From positions 1 through 6,154 of the forward strand of contig JAPYPM010000141.1 of assembly GCA_029937635.1 (NCBI GenBank): DNA of 6,154 nucleotides, in the 5' to 3' direction. This stretch comes from Nitrospinaceae bacterium. Lineage in GTDB: Bacteria; Nitrospinota; Nitrospinia; Nitrospinales; VA-1. Below, piece by piece: positions 6,059 to 6,154 of this stretch (position 1 is the first letter of the stretch; each line of letters opens with the position of its first letter). The notes beneath the pieces were generated by a model. It was not told where the DNA came from, searched no databases, and worked only from the letters and a program-made list of their open reading frames with translations. The position numbers were made by a program, and so were the translations under genes.

Positions 6059-6124
6059 ATGATGAAAGTTCTTTTAATTACAGCCCCTCGGGAAGGAGAA
6101 AGGTTAATTGTATTTAAGCTTTGA
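6059..6124 (+). pseudogene. Short ORF resembling the first residues of a B12/radical SAM protein, stopped after 21 codons
   Basis: ATG-ATG at 6059-6064 opens MMKVLLITAPREGERLIVFKL and ends in TGA at 6122-6124. AAGGGAAG at 6046-6053 is a good Shine-Dalgarno, so the start looks real. The first strand followed by a short PRE/PxE-type loop is how many cobalamin-binding radical SAM proteins begin, but 21 residues are too few for a firm family call. All three plus-strand frames meet stops before the window ends, so continuation would need more than one frame change. It may be a gene remnant, a leader peptide, or a real gene damaged by indels whose remainder lies beyond 6154. Confidence 0.3.
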
Positions 6125-6154
6125 AATTGATTTTTACTAGAGCGAGATAAATTT

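Overview
The window is a moderately AT-rich bacterial segment dominated by one minus-strand gene cluster for a surface-glycan sugar, probably O-antigen, capsule or a related polysaccharide. Compact gene packing, Shine-Dalgarno sites and enzyme families typical of Gram-negative LPS/O-antigen loci point to a bacterium. The species cannot be read from the sequence.

Minus strand, in transcription order from about 4773 down to 1: a Gfo/Idh/MocA-type NAD-dependent sugar dehydrogenase (4773-3736); a left-handed beta-helix N-acetyltransferase (3735-3214); a DegT/DnrJ/EryC1 PLP aminotransferase (about 3224-2089, with a reading-frame problem at its 5' end); a GT2 glycosyltransferase of the dolichyl-phosphate-mannose-synthase type (2096-1383); and a cobalamin-binding radical SAM enzyme (1376 to beyond the window edge). 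Spacing is 0 bp, 11 bp overlap (inferred start), 8 bp overlap and a 6-bp gap, so this is almost certainly one translationally coupled operon. The first three enzymes match in type and set the WbpB/WbpD/WbpE (WlbA/WlbB/WlbC) trio. That trio oxidises C3 of a nucleotide-linked sugar (UDP-GlcNAc uronic acid in the studied cases), transaminates it and N-acetylates it, giving a 2,3-diacetamido sugar. The GT2 enzyme may transfer a sugar to a lipid or glycan acceptor. The B12/radical SAM enzyme is the unexplained member.

Positions 4774-5077 form a 304-bp AT-rich divergent intergenic region with weak candidate promoters in both directions. A plus-strand zinc-ribbon SAM methyltransferase follows (5078-5995). 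The last 159 bp hold a very short ORF (6059-6124) with a good ribosome binding site and a start resembling that of B12/radical SAM proteins, but it stops after 21 codons.

The most notable signal is at 3201-3224. The aminotransferase has its conserved N-terminal segment encoded upstream of its first ATG, but no usual start codon lies in that frame. A well-placed SD plus GTG start sits one frame off, separated by a TTT-A10 run that is a textbook slippery sequence. This is either a homopolymer indel or a genuine -1 frameshift / transcriptional slippage site controlling the aminotransferase.
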